This document shows, one piece after another, positions 42,902 to 51,654 of a stretch of DNA of 64,000 nt (position 1 is the stretch's first letter; each line of letters opens with the position of its first letter). Source of the stretch: Capnocytophaga periodontitidis. GTDB taxonomy: Bacteria; Bacteroidota; Bacteroidia; Flavobacteriales; Flavobacteriaceae. The translations under genes were made by a program, and so were the position numbers. The notes under the pieces were generated by a model, which saw only the letters and a program-made list of their open reading frames with translations, was not told the DNA's origin and searched no databases. The DNA lies in assembly GCF_016126015.1 (NCBI RefSeq), contig NZ_JAEFDB010000004.1, positions 153,201-217,200 of the forward strand. The letters are read 5' to 3'.

Positions 42902-44398
42902 CAATTCTTCTACGTATTCTCTACTGTTAGAAAGTCGGGGGACTTTGTTTTGCCCGCCGAGTTTGTCTTTATGCTTGAGCCAATCGTGGAAAAGTCCCGC
43001 GCGTGCGCTGTGTACTTTGGGCTTGTTGAGGGTCATATTGTTGTAACGCTTGGCTTCGTAATCGGAGTTGAGTTTCTGGAGTTCGAGGTCTAATATCTCG
43101 GTGAATTGCTCTAAACTCTCTGGCGCCGACTCAAATTCTATCACCCACTCGTGTCCGCCTTTTAGCTTGTCCTGCATAAAGATAGGCGCTACGGTGTAAT
43201 CTATCAAATGACTATTGGTTTGTTCGCAGGCTTTTTCTAAAGCGCGCTCAGCATTCTCTATAATGAGCTCTTCGCCAAAAACATTGATAAAGTGTTTGGT
43301 GCGCCCCGTAATCTTGATGCGATAAGGTGCTACTGAGGTAAATCGTACGGTATCACCTATAATATACCGCCACAAGCCTGCATTGGTGCTAATCACCATT
43401 GCGTAGTTTTTGCCTATCTCCACTTCACTCAGCGGAATAGCTTTTTGTTGGGCAGTGCCAAAGGTTTCCATCGGGATAAATTCATAGAAAATACCATAGT
43501 CGAGCATTAGCAGCATCTCGTCGGAATTGTTGCGGTCTTGAATAGCAAAAAAGCCTTCGGAAGCGTTGTATATTTCGTAATAGCGGAAAGTATCCGAGGG
43601 GATAATATTTTTATATTGTTCGCGATAAGGAATGAAACTCACTCCACCGTGGAAATATACTTCTAAGTTTTCCCACAATTCTAATAGGTGTTGTTTTTGG
43701 GTATCTTCTAAAATGCGGTTCAGCAATACGAGCATCCACGAGGGGACTCCTGCAATGCTAGTTACATTTTCGGTTTTTACTTCTTTTACAATTGCCTGTA
43801 GTTTGCTCTCCCATTCACTCATCAGCGACACTTTGTTGCTGGGAGTACAACTCCATTCTGCCCAAAAAGGCAAGTTTTCAATTAAAATTGCCGATAAATC
43901 GCCAAAATAGGTACCGTTTTGTTCGTATAATTGCTTGCTACCCCCAAGTCGCAAACTCTTTCCTTTGAAAAGGTTCGAATCCTCGTTGTTGTTCAGGTAT
44001 AAGCAAAGCATATCTTTCCCTGATTTATAATGACACAATTGCAGAGCCTCCTCACTCACGGGTATAAATTTGCTTTTGGCATTGGTAGTCCCGCTGCTCT
44101 TAGCAAACCACTTGATGGGTGTATGCCAAAACACATTGCGTTCACCGCGCCGAGCTCTTTCAACATAAGGCTCAAAGTCCTCGTAGGTAGTGAGAGGCGT
44201 TTCACGCACAAATTGCTGGTAGTTTTTCACTTCGGCGAAGTTGTATTGCTTGCCGAGTTCAGTATCTTTGGCATTGCTGATTAGTTCTAAAAGCACGCGT
44301 TCTTGTACCCTATGAGGGTCGAGTACAAACTCTTGTATTTGGTCGATGCGACGTTTTAAAAACCACGAAGTGATAGAATTAAATAAAGCTAAAGGCAT
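42878..44398 (-). CDS. GH3 auxin-responsive promoter family protein
   Basis: 506 residues. It has the ANL-type acyl-adenylating fold of plant GH3 amido-synthetases: FAKSSGTTNAKSKFIPVS (ATP site, near 90), IAGVPSWMLVLL, YHGGVSFIPYREQY region, YNASEGFFAIQD, and a C-terminal domain beginning KITGRTKHFINVFGEEL. Bacteroidota members are widespread and their substrates are not known; they may join amino acids to carboxylic acids. It ends in the palindrome shared with fic. Confidence 0.9.
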   Translation of the reverse strand: MPLALFNSITSWFLKRRIDQIQEFVLDPHRVQERVLLELISNAKDTELGKQYNFAEVKNYQQFVRETPLTTYEDFEPYVERARRGERNVFWHTPIKWFAKSSGTTNAKSKFIPVSEEALQLCHYKSGKDMLCLYLNNNEDSNLFKGKSLRLGGSKQLYEQNGTYFGDLSAILIENLPFWAEWSCTPSNKVSLMSEWESKLQAIVKEVKTENVTSIAGVPSWMLVLLNRILEDTQKQHLLELWENLEVYFHGGVSFIPYREQYKNIIPSDTFRYYEIYNASEGFFAIQDRNNSDEMLLMLDYGIFYEFIPMETFGTAQQKAIPLSEVEIGKNYAMVISTNAGLWRYIIGDTVRFTSVAPYRIKITGRTKHFINVFGEELIIENAERALEKACEQTNSHLIDYTVAPIFMQDKLKGGHEWVIEFESAPESLEQFTEILDLELQKLNSDYEAKRYNNMTLNKPKVHSARAGLFHDWLKHKDKLGGQNKVPRLSNSREYVEELLKLRDLR

Positions 44399-44400
44399 TT

Positions 44401-44475
44401 TGTTTCAGGTTTCAGGGAATAGGTGTTAGGTTTCAGGGTAGGATTTTGATACCTGCCCCCTGACCCCTAACACCT
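44401..44475. repeat. GTTTCAGG word repeat forming an inverted repeat
   Basis: AGGTGTTAGG (44421-44430) plus TCAGGG pair with CCCTGA plus CCTAACACCT (44466-44475). Related words occur at 1021-1035, 6268-6296 and 40415-40440. It may terminate the GH130 transcript (minus direction). Confidence 0.6.
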
Positions 44476-44481
44476 GATAAC

Positions 44482-45450
44482 TTATAAAGAATTTTCTTTA
44501 GTGAATTTTACGATTTCGGAAATACGTCCGAAAGCAACGCCCACTACTGTATCGGCAGCACCGTAGTATACTGCTACTTTGTCTTCTTCGATAGAATGCA
44601 AGGCAGCGCAAGGAAATACTACATTAGGCACATCGCCGGTAGTTTCGTAGAGAGTGGCAGGCGCCAAGAGGTAAGGCTGTGTACGAGCGATTACCTTGCT
44701 TGGATTGTTGAGGTCTAACAATGCAGCTCCCATAGAGTAGCGGAAACCGTTGCAAGTGTTGATCACCCCGTGATAGAACAATAGCCAACCATCTTTTGTT
44801 TTGATAGGCACAGCTCCTGCTCCTATTTTGGTACATTGCCAAGCGCTATCTATAAAAGGTGTTACTTTCATCACACAGCGGTGTTCACCCCAGTATTTCA
44901 TATCGGGGCTATAGCTGATGAAAATATCACCGAAAGGAGTATGTCCGTTATCACTTGGGCGGCTAAGCATTGCGTATTTACCGTTGATTTTCTCAGGAAA
45001 AAGTACCCCATTGCGGTTGAAAGGCAAAAAGGCATTCTCGCATTGGAAAAACTCTTTGAAATCAAAAGTATAAGCAATCCCGATAGTAGGGCCACAATAG
45101 CCATTACACCAAGTTACCCAATAGCGGTCTTCGATAAACGTTACGCGAGGGTCGTACTTATACTCAGAATGAAGGAAATCAGTATTACCACCTTTCATCA
45201 CGATAGGTTCGTGGTTGATTTCCCAGTGAATAGCATCTTTACTGAAGCCAGCAAAAATGTTCATTTGTACTGCTTTGTTGTCGCAGCGGAAAACCCCTGC
45301 ATAGCCGTCGCCAAAAGGCACAACAGCCGAGTTAAAAATACTGTTAGAGGTAGGGATATCATACCTACCGATAATAGGGTTTTCAGAATAACGCCACATT
45401 ACATCGGTACAACCCGCAGGGCGTTCTTGCCAAGGAATTTTTTGACTCAT
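44482..45450 (-). CDS. GH130-family glycoside phosphorylase
   Basis: 322 residues from the ATG at 45450 ([13 protein letters not shown]); an upstream Met would overlap the restriction-enzyme gene. Five-bladed propeller family GH130: [56 protein letters not shown]. The form is that of the Bacteroides enzymes acting on mannosyl-GlcNAc (GH130_2), so phosphorolysis of the Man-GlcNAc core of N-glycans is the best guess; other beta-mannosides are possible. The catalytic Asp is in the YKYDPRV segment. There is no transporter beside it. Confidence 0.88.
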   Translation of the reverse strand: MSQKIPWQERPAGCTDVMWRYSENPIIGRYDIPTSNSIFNSAVVPFGDGYAGVFRCDNKAVQMNIFAGFSKDAIHWEINHEPIVMKGGNTDFLHSEYKYDPRVTFIEDRYWVTWCNGYCGPTIGIAYTFDFKEFFQCENAFLPFNRNGVLFPEKINGKYAMLSRPSDNGHTPFGDIFISYSPDMKYWGEHRCVMKVTPFIDSAWQCTKIGAGAVPIKTKDGWLLFYHGVINTCNGFRYSMGAALLDLNNPSKVIARTQPYLLAPATLYETTGDVPNVVFPCAALHSIEEDKVAVYYGAADTVVGVAFGRISEIVKFTKENSL

Positions 45451-45460
45451 TATTTTTGTT

Positions 45461-46237
45461 TTAGTTATTAAATTTTTTAAAATATTCATCAATTTCATTA
45501 TGTAACTCTATACCTATACGTTCAAAGCAATCTAACAAACCTTGATAGGCATTCTCTCCTGCGAGAAAATCCCAAAACTCTTGGGCTACTTTTAGCTCGT
45601 TATCTAAATCTAACATTCCCGCCATTGTCCAGCGTGAATAAGGTTTAGGCTCATACGGATTGTAAGGTATAGCAATAAGGGTATGTATTTTTCTGTTAGG
45701 GTTTTTAGCCAATACACAGCCTACCCATTCTAATAAAGTGCGTTTAAATTCTTTAAAGCCTCCTTTGTTAGGTTTAGCTGTTTTAATGTCAAACAAGAAA
45801 AGTTCATCTGAATGACTTTCTAACCACACATCTACTTTGGTAGGCTTTACGATGTTCATCTTTCCTTCCTGACACACAGCCCTAATAGCTTCTATTTCTG
45901 CTTCCTTATTAGGGTTGCCATTTACGGTAAGATTGTCCATAATATCTTGAATAACCCGTTGTGCTTTTTCACTTATCTTATCACCTGCTACCGCTTGTAG
46001 TTTAGCAACTTTAAACCGAGATTCAGCTAATGATTTAGCCACAGGCTCAAAAATACTCGTCCCAAAATTAGTATTTAAAGAATGAATAAATGAAAACAAT
46101 GCCATACGATCTTTACCCAATAAACGTGTATGGAAAGGCATCACCGCAGGTTCAGGGTTATAGTGCTGAAACTTTGTTCTAAGACTATGCCTAAGGGTGT
46201 TTTCTACATTAGTTATTTGTTGTGGGGTTAGTGCCAT
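45461..46237 (-). CDS. TdeIII-like type II restriction endonuclease
   Basis: 258 residues. The nuclease core is visible as KVDVWLE (Asp136) and [12 protein letters not shown] (Asp150, Lys152), a PD-(D/E)xK arrangement, followed by [17 protein letters not shown]. This matches the TdeIII/MjaII family, whose known members cut GGNCC; the site here is inferred from that. Its start overlaps the AIPR gene by 29 bases, and the methyltransferase is the next gene upstream, so the three are one operon with the enzyme last. Confidence 0.8.
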   Translation of the reverse strand: MALTPQQITNVENTLRHSLRTKFQHYNPEPAVMPFHTRLLGKDRMALFSFIHSLNTNFGTSIFEPVAKSLAESRFKVAKLQAVAGDKISEKAQRVIQDIMDNLTVNGNPNKEAEIEAIRAVCQEGKMNIVKPTKVDVWLESHSDELFLFDIKTAKPNKGGFKEFKRTLLEWVGCVLAKNPNRKIHTLIAIPYNPYEPKPYSRWTMAGMLDLDNELKVAQEFWDFLAGENAYQGLLDCFERIGIELHNEIDEYFKKFNN

Positions 46238-48080
46238 TTTCTGTTGTATTATTTAGAACATCATCAATATTTTTATTGAAAATTCTCTCAAAATTCTCAA
46301 AAAGTTTTTCTCCTCTTTGATTTTTATCAACTGTTTTATAAAGTATTTTCTCTTTTTCTTTAGTGTCAAGGTTATTCAATAAAGGATAATTATTTCGTAT
46401 TGTCGTAATTATGTAATCTACAATTTTTTTAAATGCTTCCTCATTTTGTAAGATATATAAATTAGAGTATATTTTATTTATAAGTTGGTTTTGTTCTTGT
46501 AAACTCTCTCCTTCCAACTCTTCAAAATCTTTTTTATTTTTGTCCTTAATAAAATACTTTTCAATAGAATCAACGTCTGTATCTCTGTTTATAAACTTAT
46601 ATAAAAGGTATAAAATATGAAATCTTAATTTTTTATACTCAATATAATTGAGTTGAATATGATCTTCTAAAACTTTATATAGAGATACTATTATTTGATA
46701 TAGTTTTATAAACCTATCTTCAAATATAATATCAATTAATTTACTTGTAGTAATATCAAAATACCCCGAAACCTTATGTGGAAGATATAATACAGAAGAA
46801 AAGAAAGCTCTTAGAATATCATTGATATTCACAATATAATCAGCATCACTTGAAATAGTGTCAATAGAGTTTTGTCTTTTATAAAAAAAAGATTTTGCTT
46901 GGAACTTATTTTTTTGCAAAAAATCCTCTAAGTCTTTTTGGATATTTTTAATTGATAATAGATCTTTTTCTGAAATACCATTTTGACTATTTGTTCTGAT
47001 TGTTATCTTTTCATATTCTTCATCATTTGCAACAACAATTTTAACAGGTATTTTAACCAATTCTATATTAGACTGATTGCTTTTGAAAGTGTTGTAAATA
47101 CTATTTGCAGTTTGGCAACCATTGACAATATTTACAGGAGTGATAATATAATTATCAACTCCATTTTTTATCTCCTTTGTTGTAATTGTTAGTCCATTGT
47201 TATATAAGTGAAATTTATTAGGTTCTTCAACAAGTGTTTTTTCAATATTTTTATTTACTTCTGTATGACCTAAATAAAGTCTAATATTATTTTTAAAAAC
47301 ATCAGGATATAAAGCTCTAATTCCACTTTCTTGTATAGGAGCAATACTATCAAGCAATTCTTTAGCATTTACAAAACCTATTAAGTAATTGTTTTCATAC
47401 TTGCAATTATCTCTTGGAATTATTAGTTTATATTGATTAGAATTAAATTGTTCATATAACTCATTAAGCTTTTTAGAACCTTCTAAATGCACTCTTACAG
47501 AACCATAATTGGCATACTGATTTTTAATATAAGTAATCTCAGCATTCCAATCTTTTCTTATACTTTCAATGTCATTTTCATCCTTTTGTGTGTAAAAAGT
47601 AAGAACAAAGGAGGCTTCTAACTCTGGGTTTTCTTTTATATCTCTAATAAAATTAACTAATTTTATTAAATTTGCATCTGTAGGAGAGATTCCTTCTCCT
47701 TTTATTACTTTTATTGGAATTTCCACAAATTTTTTAAAATCTCCCAAATCAGCTTTATGGCTCTTTTTTGTTTGAATGAGATGAAATTCTATCTTATTAT
47801 TATTGCGCTCAATGGCTTCTTTTACTTCTTGTATATTATCTTCTAATGAGTATATTTTATTAGCAATTAACAAAAAAAATGCATCGCCTCCTTGAGCAGA
47901 GCCCAAGGATATTTCTTTTCCTATTTTTTGTTTTGAATTATATGATTGGCTCGAATACTCCCAACAATGTAGAGAATTAACAAACCATTCAAACTTTAGA
48001 TAATCTTCTTTCTTTCTTTCGGCTTTATCGAAGTTATTATCTATGAATTTATCTATATATCTTTCGAGTATTGTCTTCAC
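46209..48080 (-). CDS. AIPR-family abortive-infection protein
   Basis: 623 residues. The central AIPR signature is clear: RLYLGHTEVNK (LYLG 268-271), YNNGLTI (293-299) and NGCQTANSIYN (from 320). The N-terminal part has GGDAFF (Asp66) and FHLIQTKKS (Gln103, Lys105), which looks like a D...QxK nuclease core as in Mrr enzymes. AIPR proteins give phage resistance; their mechanism is poorly known. The gene is AT-rich compared with its neighbours. It lies between methyltransferase and restriction enzyme, overlapping the latter by 29 bases and 5 bases from the former. Confidence 0.85.
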   Translation of the reverse strand: MKTILERYIDKFIDNNFDKAERKKEDYLKFEWFVNSLHCWEYSSQSYNSKQKIGKEISLGSAQGGDAFFLLIANKIYSLEDNIQEVKEAIERNNNKIEFHLIQTKKSHKADLGDFKKFVEIPIKVIKGEGISPTDANLIKLVNFIRDIKENPELEASFVLTFYTQKDENDIESIRKDWNAEITYIKNQYANYGSVRVHLEGSKKLNELYEQFNSNQYKLIIPRDNCKYENNYLIGFVNAKELLDSIAPIQESGIRALYPDVFKNNIRLYLGHTEVNKNIEKTLVEEPNKFHLYNNGLTITTKEIKNGVDNYIITPVNIVNGCQTANSIYNTFKSNQSNIELVKIPVKIVVANDEEYEKITIRTNSQNGISEKDLLSIKNIQKDLEDFLQKNKFQAKSFFYKRQNSIDTISSDADYIVNINDILRAFFSSVLYLPHKVSGYFDITTSKLIDIIFEDRFIKLYQIIVSLYKVLEDHIQLNYIEYKKLRFHILYLLYKFINRDTDVDSIEKYFIKDKNKKDFEELEGESLQEQNQLINKIYSNLYILQNEEAFKKIVDYIITTIRNNYPLLNNLDTKEKEKILYKTVDKNQRGEKLFENFERIFNKNIDDVLNNTTENGTNPTTNN

Positions 48081-48085
48081 TTTTA

Positions 48086-49672
48086 TTACTTTTCTTTTAG
48101 ATGAAATATAATCTCAGCATACGCACCTTTATCCTTCTCGGTACGGTTGAGTACAGGGCGTTTGTATTGATTTACAATGTGCATTCCTGCTCGCTCGGCT
48201 ATTTCAGGGTATAAGCCGTACTTGTCGTTGGCTACCAAAAATACATCGTAATCATCGGCTAAAAAGCGTTTGCTATTGGTAAGCACCTCAGCAATACCCG
48301 CTACATACATACGTTTGGCTTCCTGCCCTTGTCCTTTGTAAAGGGGGCCTATCTCTTTATCGTCATTGCGCTCAAAACCAAAAAGGTCGTAAGCATAAGC
48401 GTGTTGCTCGTGATAATCAATCAGCCCTACATAAGGAGGTGATGAGAAAATACCTTTTATCTTTTGCTTTCTTGCCAAAGCGGCAAACTCAGGGTTCTTA
48501 TGCTCTAATGCCTCAAAGATATCAATAGTACGACTATCACCTTGCAAACACTTTTGGTAGGTATTAGTACGCAATTCTTTAAATTGTTGCAAACGCTTGA
48601 TAGTGTCTTTAGTGTAGGTCTCCCACCATTTCAATATAGAAAAAAGAGGTTTGCACACCTTGCCGTGTTTGGCACAATAGTAAGTGGTAGTTACGGGCTC
48701 TATCAGCGTGGCTAAATCGGCGTGAGTGGTAGCGCGACAACTGCGAATGGTACGGCTCAATATGAGGGTAACAATACGCTTGGTAGCGGGATTAGCTATC
48801 TGTTTAATAAGGTTAAACACAAAATCTATCTCCTCGCGCACGTGTTGTATATACCATTTATCTAAAAACGTATCGGCTTTAGCTTGTTTTAGTTGAATGT
48901 GGTACTTTTCTATGAGACCCTGATAAATAGGTAAAAACTGTTGCTCTTTCTCAGCGCCATATACTTTTCCGTCTATCTCTTTGCGTTGTAAGCGATATTT
49001 ATAGTCGGGTACGGGGAAGAACTCTTTATTGAAATTATTGAGCGCTTCGGTAAGTTCAGCATCAAAAGCAAGTATGTGTTTTTCTGCTAAAAACTCCTTT
49101 AAGGCTTGGGTAATGCGGTGCGTTTCATTATACGCATCTACCAAATCATAATGTCCTACCTTAGCATTGCCTATGAGCGCATTGAAAGCCGACACATCTA
49201 CTCCTATAGCGTGCATTCCTAATTCTGAGGCTTGCACCATAGTAGTACCACTACCCGAAAAAGGGTCGAGGACTATATCACCAGCTTTAAAAAAGACTTC
49301 TTTTTTGAAAGCATCAGTATGCCCATCTAAAAAATACTCTACCAATTGCGGAATAAACTTCCCTTTATAAGGGTGCAAGCGGTGTACGTGTTTGGTAGTT
49401 TCTGCTTCTTTATATTGCTCAAATGACAGACTCCAGTTGAGGTCATCACCTAATTTCTCTTTCCACTGTGAGGCGCGATTTCCACCCAAAGCATCATAAT
49501 AGGCCTTAAGTTCCTCTTTAGCAATTTGAGTGATGCCATTGTTTTCAAATTTCTTTACTTTACCATACTGTACTAAATAGGAGATATTTGAGGAAGTAAC
49601 ATTCTTCCCCATATATTTCGTCGCCCACAATGAGGCTTGTTGCAATGTAAAGTATTGATTTGTATTTAGCAT
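48086..49672 (-). CDS. DNA (amino) methyltransferase, modification subunit
   Basis: 528 residues. An N-terminal helix-turn-helix-like part (about 8-55: FTLQQASLWATKYMG) is followed by motif I DPFSGSGTT (136-144) and catalytic motif IV SSPPY (410-414). SPPY points to N4-cytosine or N6-adenine; N4-cytosine is more likely for a GGNCC system. About 265 residues lie between the two motifs and probably hold the target-recognition region. It is first in the operon with AIPR and TdeIII, so modification is made first. HTH-type control of the operon is possible. Confidence 0.87.
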   Translation of the reverse strand: MLNTNQYFTLQQASLWATKYMGKNVTSSNISYLVQYGKVKKFENNGITQIAKEELKAYYDALGGNRASQWKEKLGDDLNWSLSFEQYKEAETTKHVHRLHPYKGKFIPQLVEYFLDGHTDAFKKEVFFKAGDIVLDPFSGSGTTMVQASELGMHAIGVDVSAFNALIGNAKVGHYDLVDAYNETHRITQALKEFLAEKHILAFDAELTEALNNFNKEFFPVPDYKYRLQRKEIDGKVYGAEKEQQFLPIYQGLIEKYHIQLKQAKADTFLDKWYIQHVREEIDFVFNLIKQIANPATKRIVTLILSRTIRSCRATTHADLATLIEPVTTTYYCAKHGKVCKPLFSILKWWETYTKDTIKRLQQFKELRTNTYQKCLQGDSRTIDIFEALEHKNPEFAALARKQKIKGIFSSPPYVGLIDYHEQHAYAYDLFGFERNDDKEIGPLYKGQGQEAKRMYVAGIAEVLTNSKRFLADDYDVFLVANDKYGLYPEIAERAGMHIVNQYKRPVLNRTEKDKGAYAEIIFHLKEK

Positions 49673-49693
49673 ATTTTCTAATTAGGTAGATAC

Positions 49694-49960
49694 TTAATTA
49701 TTTTCATAGGGTATCAACTCTTGAATGGCATTCTCTATGCTATCATACCAATCGATGTAATCACCTATTTTACTTTCTAACAAAGTAACTTCTTCTGTCG
49801 TTAAATCTCTATTTAATACCTCATTAGATACTGTTTGTAAATCTTCTTTTGTAAGAAAATAAACAATATCTGATGTTTCTACCTCAAACTTTTCAAAAAG
49901 AGATTCAAAAATAGGTAAATCTTCCTCATCAATAGCTATTTGTAATACCGTCTTTGCCAT
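49694..49960 (-). CDS. Small acidic protein of unknown function
   Basis: 88 residues, acidic: MAKTVLQIAIDEEDLPIFES, then LNRDLTTEEVTLLESKIGDY and the end. No family recognised. It sits 21 bases upstream of the methyltransferase gene and 11 bases downstream of the Uma2 gene, in the same direction, so it is probably co-transcribed. Confidence 0.6.
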   Translation of the reverse strand: MAKTVLQIAIDEEDLPIFESLFEKFEVETSDIVYFLTKEDLQTVSNEVLNRDLTTEEVTLLESKIGDYIDWYDSIENAIQELIPYENN

Positions 49961-49971
49961 AAGGTTGTTGT

Positions 49972-50550
49972 TTAAAAAATATCGTTAGTATGTAGTTTAA
50001 GAGTAGGAAATTTCTCTGAAGGGATATAATCATCTATTACATTGATAGGATTTTGGTACTTATCACCTTTCAGTATATAAACCAAAATATTTTGGTGATC
50101 GGGGTCAATAATCCAATATTCTGGTACTTTAGCTTCCTCATAAAGGGCATATTTAAACTTCATTTCCTTTTTAGAGTTGCCAGGTGAAAGGATTTCAATC
50201 ACCAAATCGGGGACACCTTCACAACCGCGTTTGTCTATCTTTTCAGGGTCACATACTACACAAATATCGGGTTGCACAACCGTATAAATATCTTTATCTT
50301 CTTGTGCTTCTTTGAGCAAACGCACATCAAAAGGAGCGTGAAACACTTTGCCGTCTTTTCCTTTAAGAAACTGATAGAGCTCTCCTGCTAATTTCATTGA
50401 TATTTCTTGATGTACCGCTGAAGGTGCAGACATTTTGAAGAGCTTTCCTTTAAAAAGTTCTACACGCTCTTTAAATTTCCACAATAGATAATCGGCATAC
50501 GAGTACACGCCATATAGAGGGTCTAACTGGTTGATATTAGTGATTTCCAT
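49972..50550 (-). CDS. Uma2-family endonuclease-like protein
   Basis: 192 residues. It has the Uma2 (DUF820) order: VELFKGKLFKMSAPSAVHQE, VVQPDICVVCDPEKID, PDLVIEILSPGN and YALYEEAKVPEYWIIDP. The PD-(D/E)xK-like core uses QPDI and EILS. Such genes are common in cyanobacteria and in defence regions elsewhere. The function is unknown. It is 18 bases downstream of the Mrr-like gene. Confidence 0.88.
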   Translation of the reverse strand: MEITNINQLDPLYGVYSYADYLLWKFKERVELFKGKLFKMSAPSAVHQEISMKLAGELYQFLKGKDGKVFHAPFDVRLLKEAQEDKDIYTVVQPDICVVCDPEKIDKRGCEGVPDLVIEILSPGNSKKEMKFKYALYEEAKVPEYWIIDPDHQNILVYILKGDKYQNPINVIDDYIPSEKFPTLKLHTNDIF

Positions 50551-50568
50551 AAGGTTACTTTTAAGTTT

Positions 50569-51483
50569 CTATTTTTCAAAGTAATCAGTATCAATTTTTT
50601 TCACCTGATAATTTTCTACAACTGTTGTTCCTATTTCATATTCAATCATAAGTTTAGTAAGCGTTTTTCCATCAATAAGAACAACTTTTGGATCAATTGT
50701 CTTCACATATTCATAAGCATTATCGGAAAATTTACTTGTTGTGATAAAAACTCCTTTTTTTGCTCTTTGTCCATGTAAAGCTCCTACAAACTTTTGAACT
50801 TCAGGTCTTCCTATTGTAGTTTCTGTATCCCATTTTTTAGCTTGTAGATAGATAAGTTCTAACCCTAACTTATCTTCATTAATTATGCCATCTATTCCTT
50901 CATCATTTGTTCTTTTTACAGAATTTCCTTTTCTACTTTTTGCTCCTCCATATCCCATTTTTACCATTAGGTCTATAACTAAATCTTCAAAGAATTGCCA
51001 AGAATTTTCACGAACCTTTATCAATAACTCATGAGCTAATTCATCTTGTAACAGCTGATGAATATCTTCTAGTCTTTCAAAAGGTGTTTTATCTTCTATT
51101 AGATTTTCTTCTATACTTAATTGATTTAAAGAATCTCCATACTTAAAACTATGGAATTCAGGAATATTCTCTAAATCCTTAATTGTGATTTTTTTGTTGT
51201 TTTCTAACTTATTAAAGAACTCAACACCTTTTTTAGTAATCTTAAAATGAGATCGTTTAGTGGATTCTATAAGATTTGCTTTTGTAAAATAACTTTTTGT
51301 CCAATAAATTCGATTGTTGAATTTTGTTTGAGTACCACTTGGTACTTTTTCAGATTTATCATCCTCCGTTAATTTAAAATACTTTGTTAAGAAGTTTCTT
51401 AGCTCATCTATAGAATACTCCTTTTTATCTTTTATCATTAAAAAAGTAGGATAAAAAAAGGATTGGAAATCAGGTAATGCCAT
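50569..51483 (-). CDS. Mrr-like restriction endonuclease
   Basis: 304 residues. An N-terminal winged-helix domain (Mrr_N, about 5-95) and a C-terminal nuclease domain: FFEDLVIDLMVKMGYGGAK, NDEGIDGII (Asp198 of the core; 194-200) and YLQAKKW (Gln214, Lys216). Mrr proteins cut modified DNA. It starts the run of minus-strand genes that leads to the methyltransferase, so it may be part of the same defence operon; an Mrr beside an active methyltransferase must tolerate that modification. Confidence 0.9.
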   Translation of the reverse strand: MALPDFQSFFYPTFLMIKDKKEYSIDELRNFLTKYFKLTEDDKSEKVPSGTQTKFNNRIYWTKSYFTKANLIESTKRSHFKITKKGVEFFNKLENNKKITIKDLENIPEFHSFKYGDSLNQLSIEENLIEDKTPFERLEDIHQLLQDELAHELLIKVRENSWQFFEDLVIDLMVKMGYGGAKSRKGNSVKRTNDEGIDGIINEDKLGLELIYLQAKKWDTETTIGRPEVQKFVGALHGQRAKKGVFITTSKFSDNAYEYVKTIDPKVVLIDGKTLTKLMIEYEIGTTVVENYQVKKIDTDYFEK

Positions 51484-51564
51484 ATTTAATCAATTTTTAA
51501 TTGTTAATTTTTTAAAACATCAGAAAAAGTGATGTCTTGTTTTTAATTGTTATTGATTTTATAG

Positions 51565-51614
51565 ACTTTGCCAAAGACCGTAGCACAGGTAGGTGTTAAG
51601 AACTTTGGCAAAGT
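51565..51614 (-). terminator. Terminator of the aminotransferase gene (ACTTTGCCAAAG family)
   Basis: Arms CTTTGGCAAAGT (51603-51614) and ACTTTGCCAAAG (51565-51576). The bases just outside the right arm (about 51612-51650) also resemble those beside the rnr terminator (3535-3575), so the repeat spans more than the stem. Confidence 0.8.
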
Positions 51615-51654
51615 GTGTGACGCAAATAACTGCTTGTAGTACCACGACCTACAA

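Noticed and set aside
43971..43985. GGTTCGAATCC, a typical tRNA T-loop sequence
   Set aside because: It lies inside the GH3-family coding region on the other strand, with no CCA end or cloverleaf around it.
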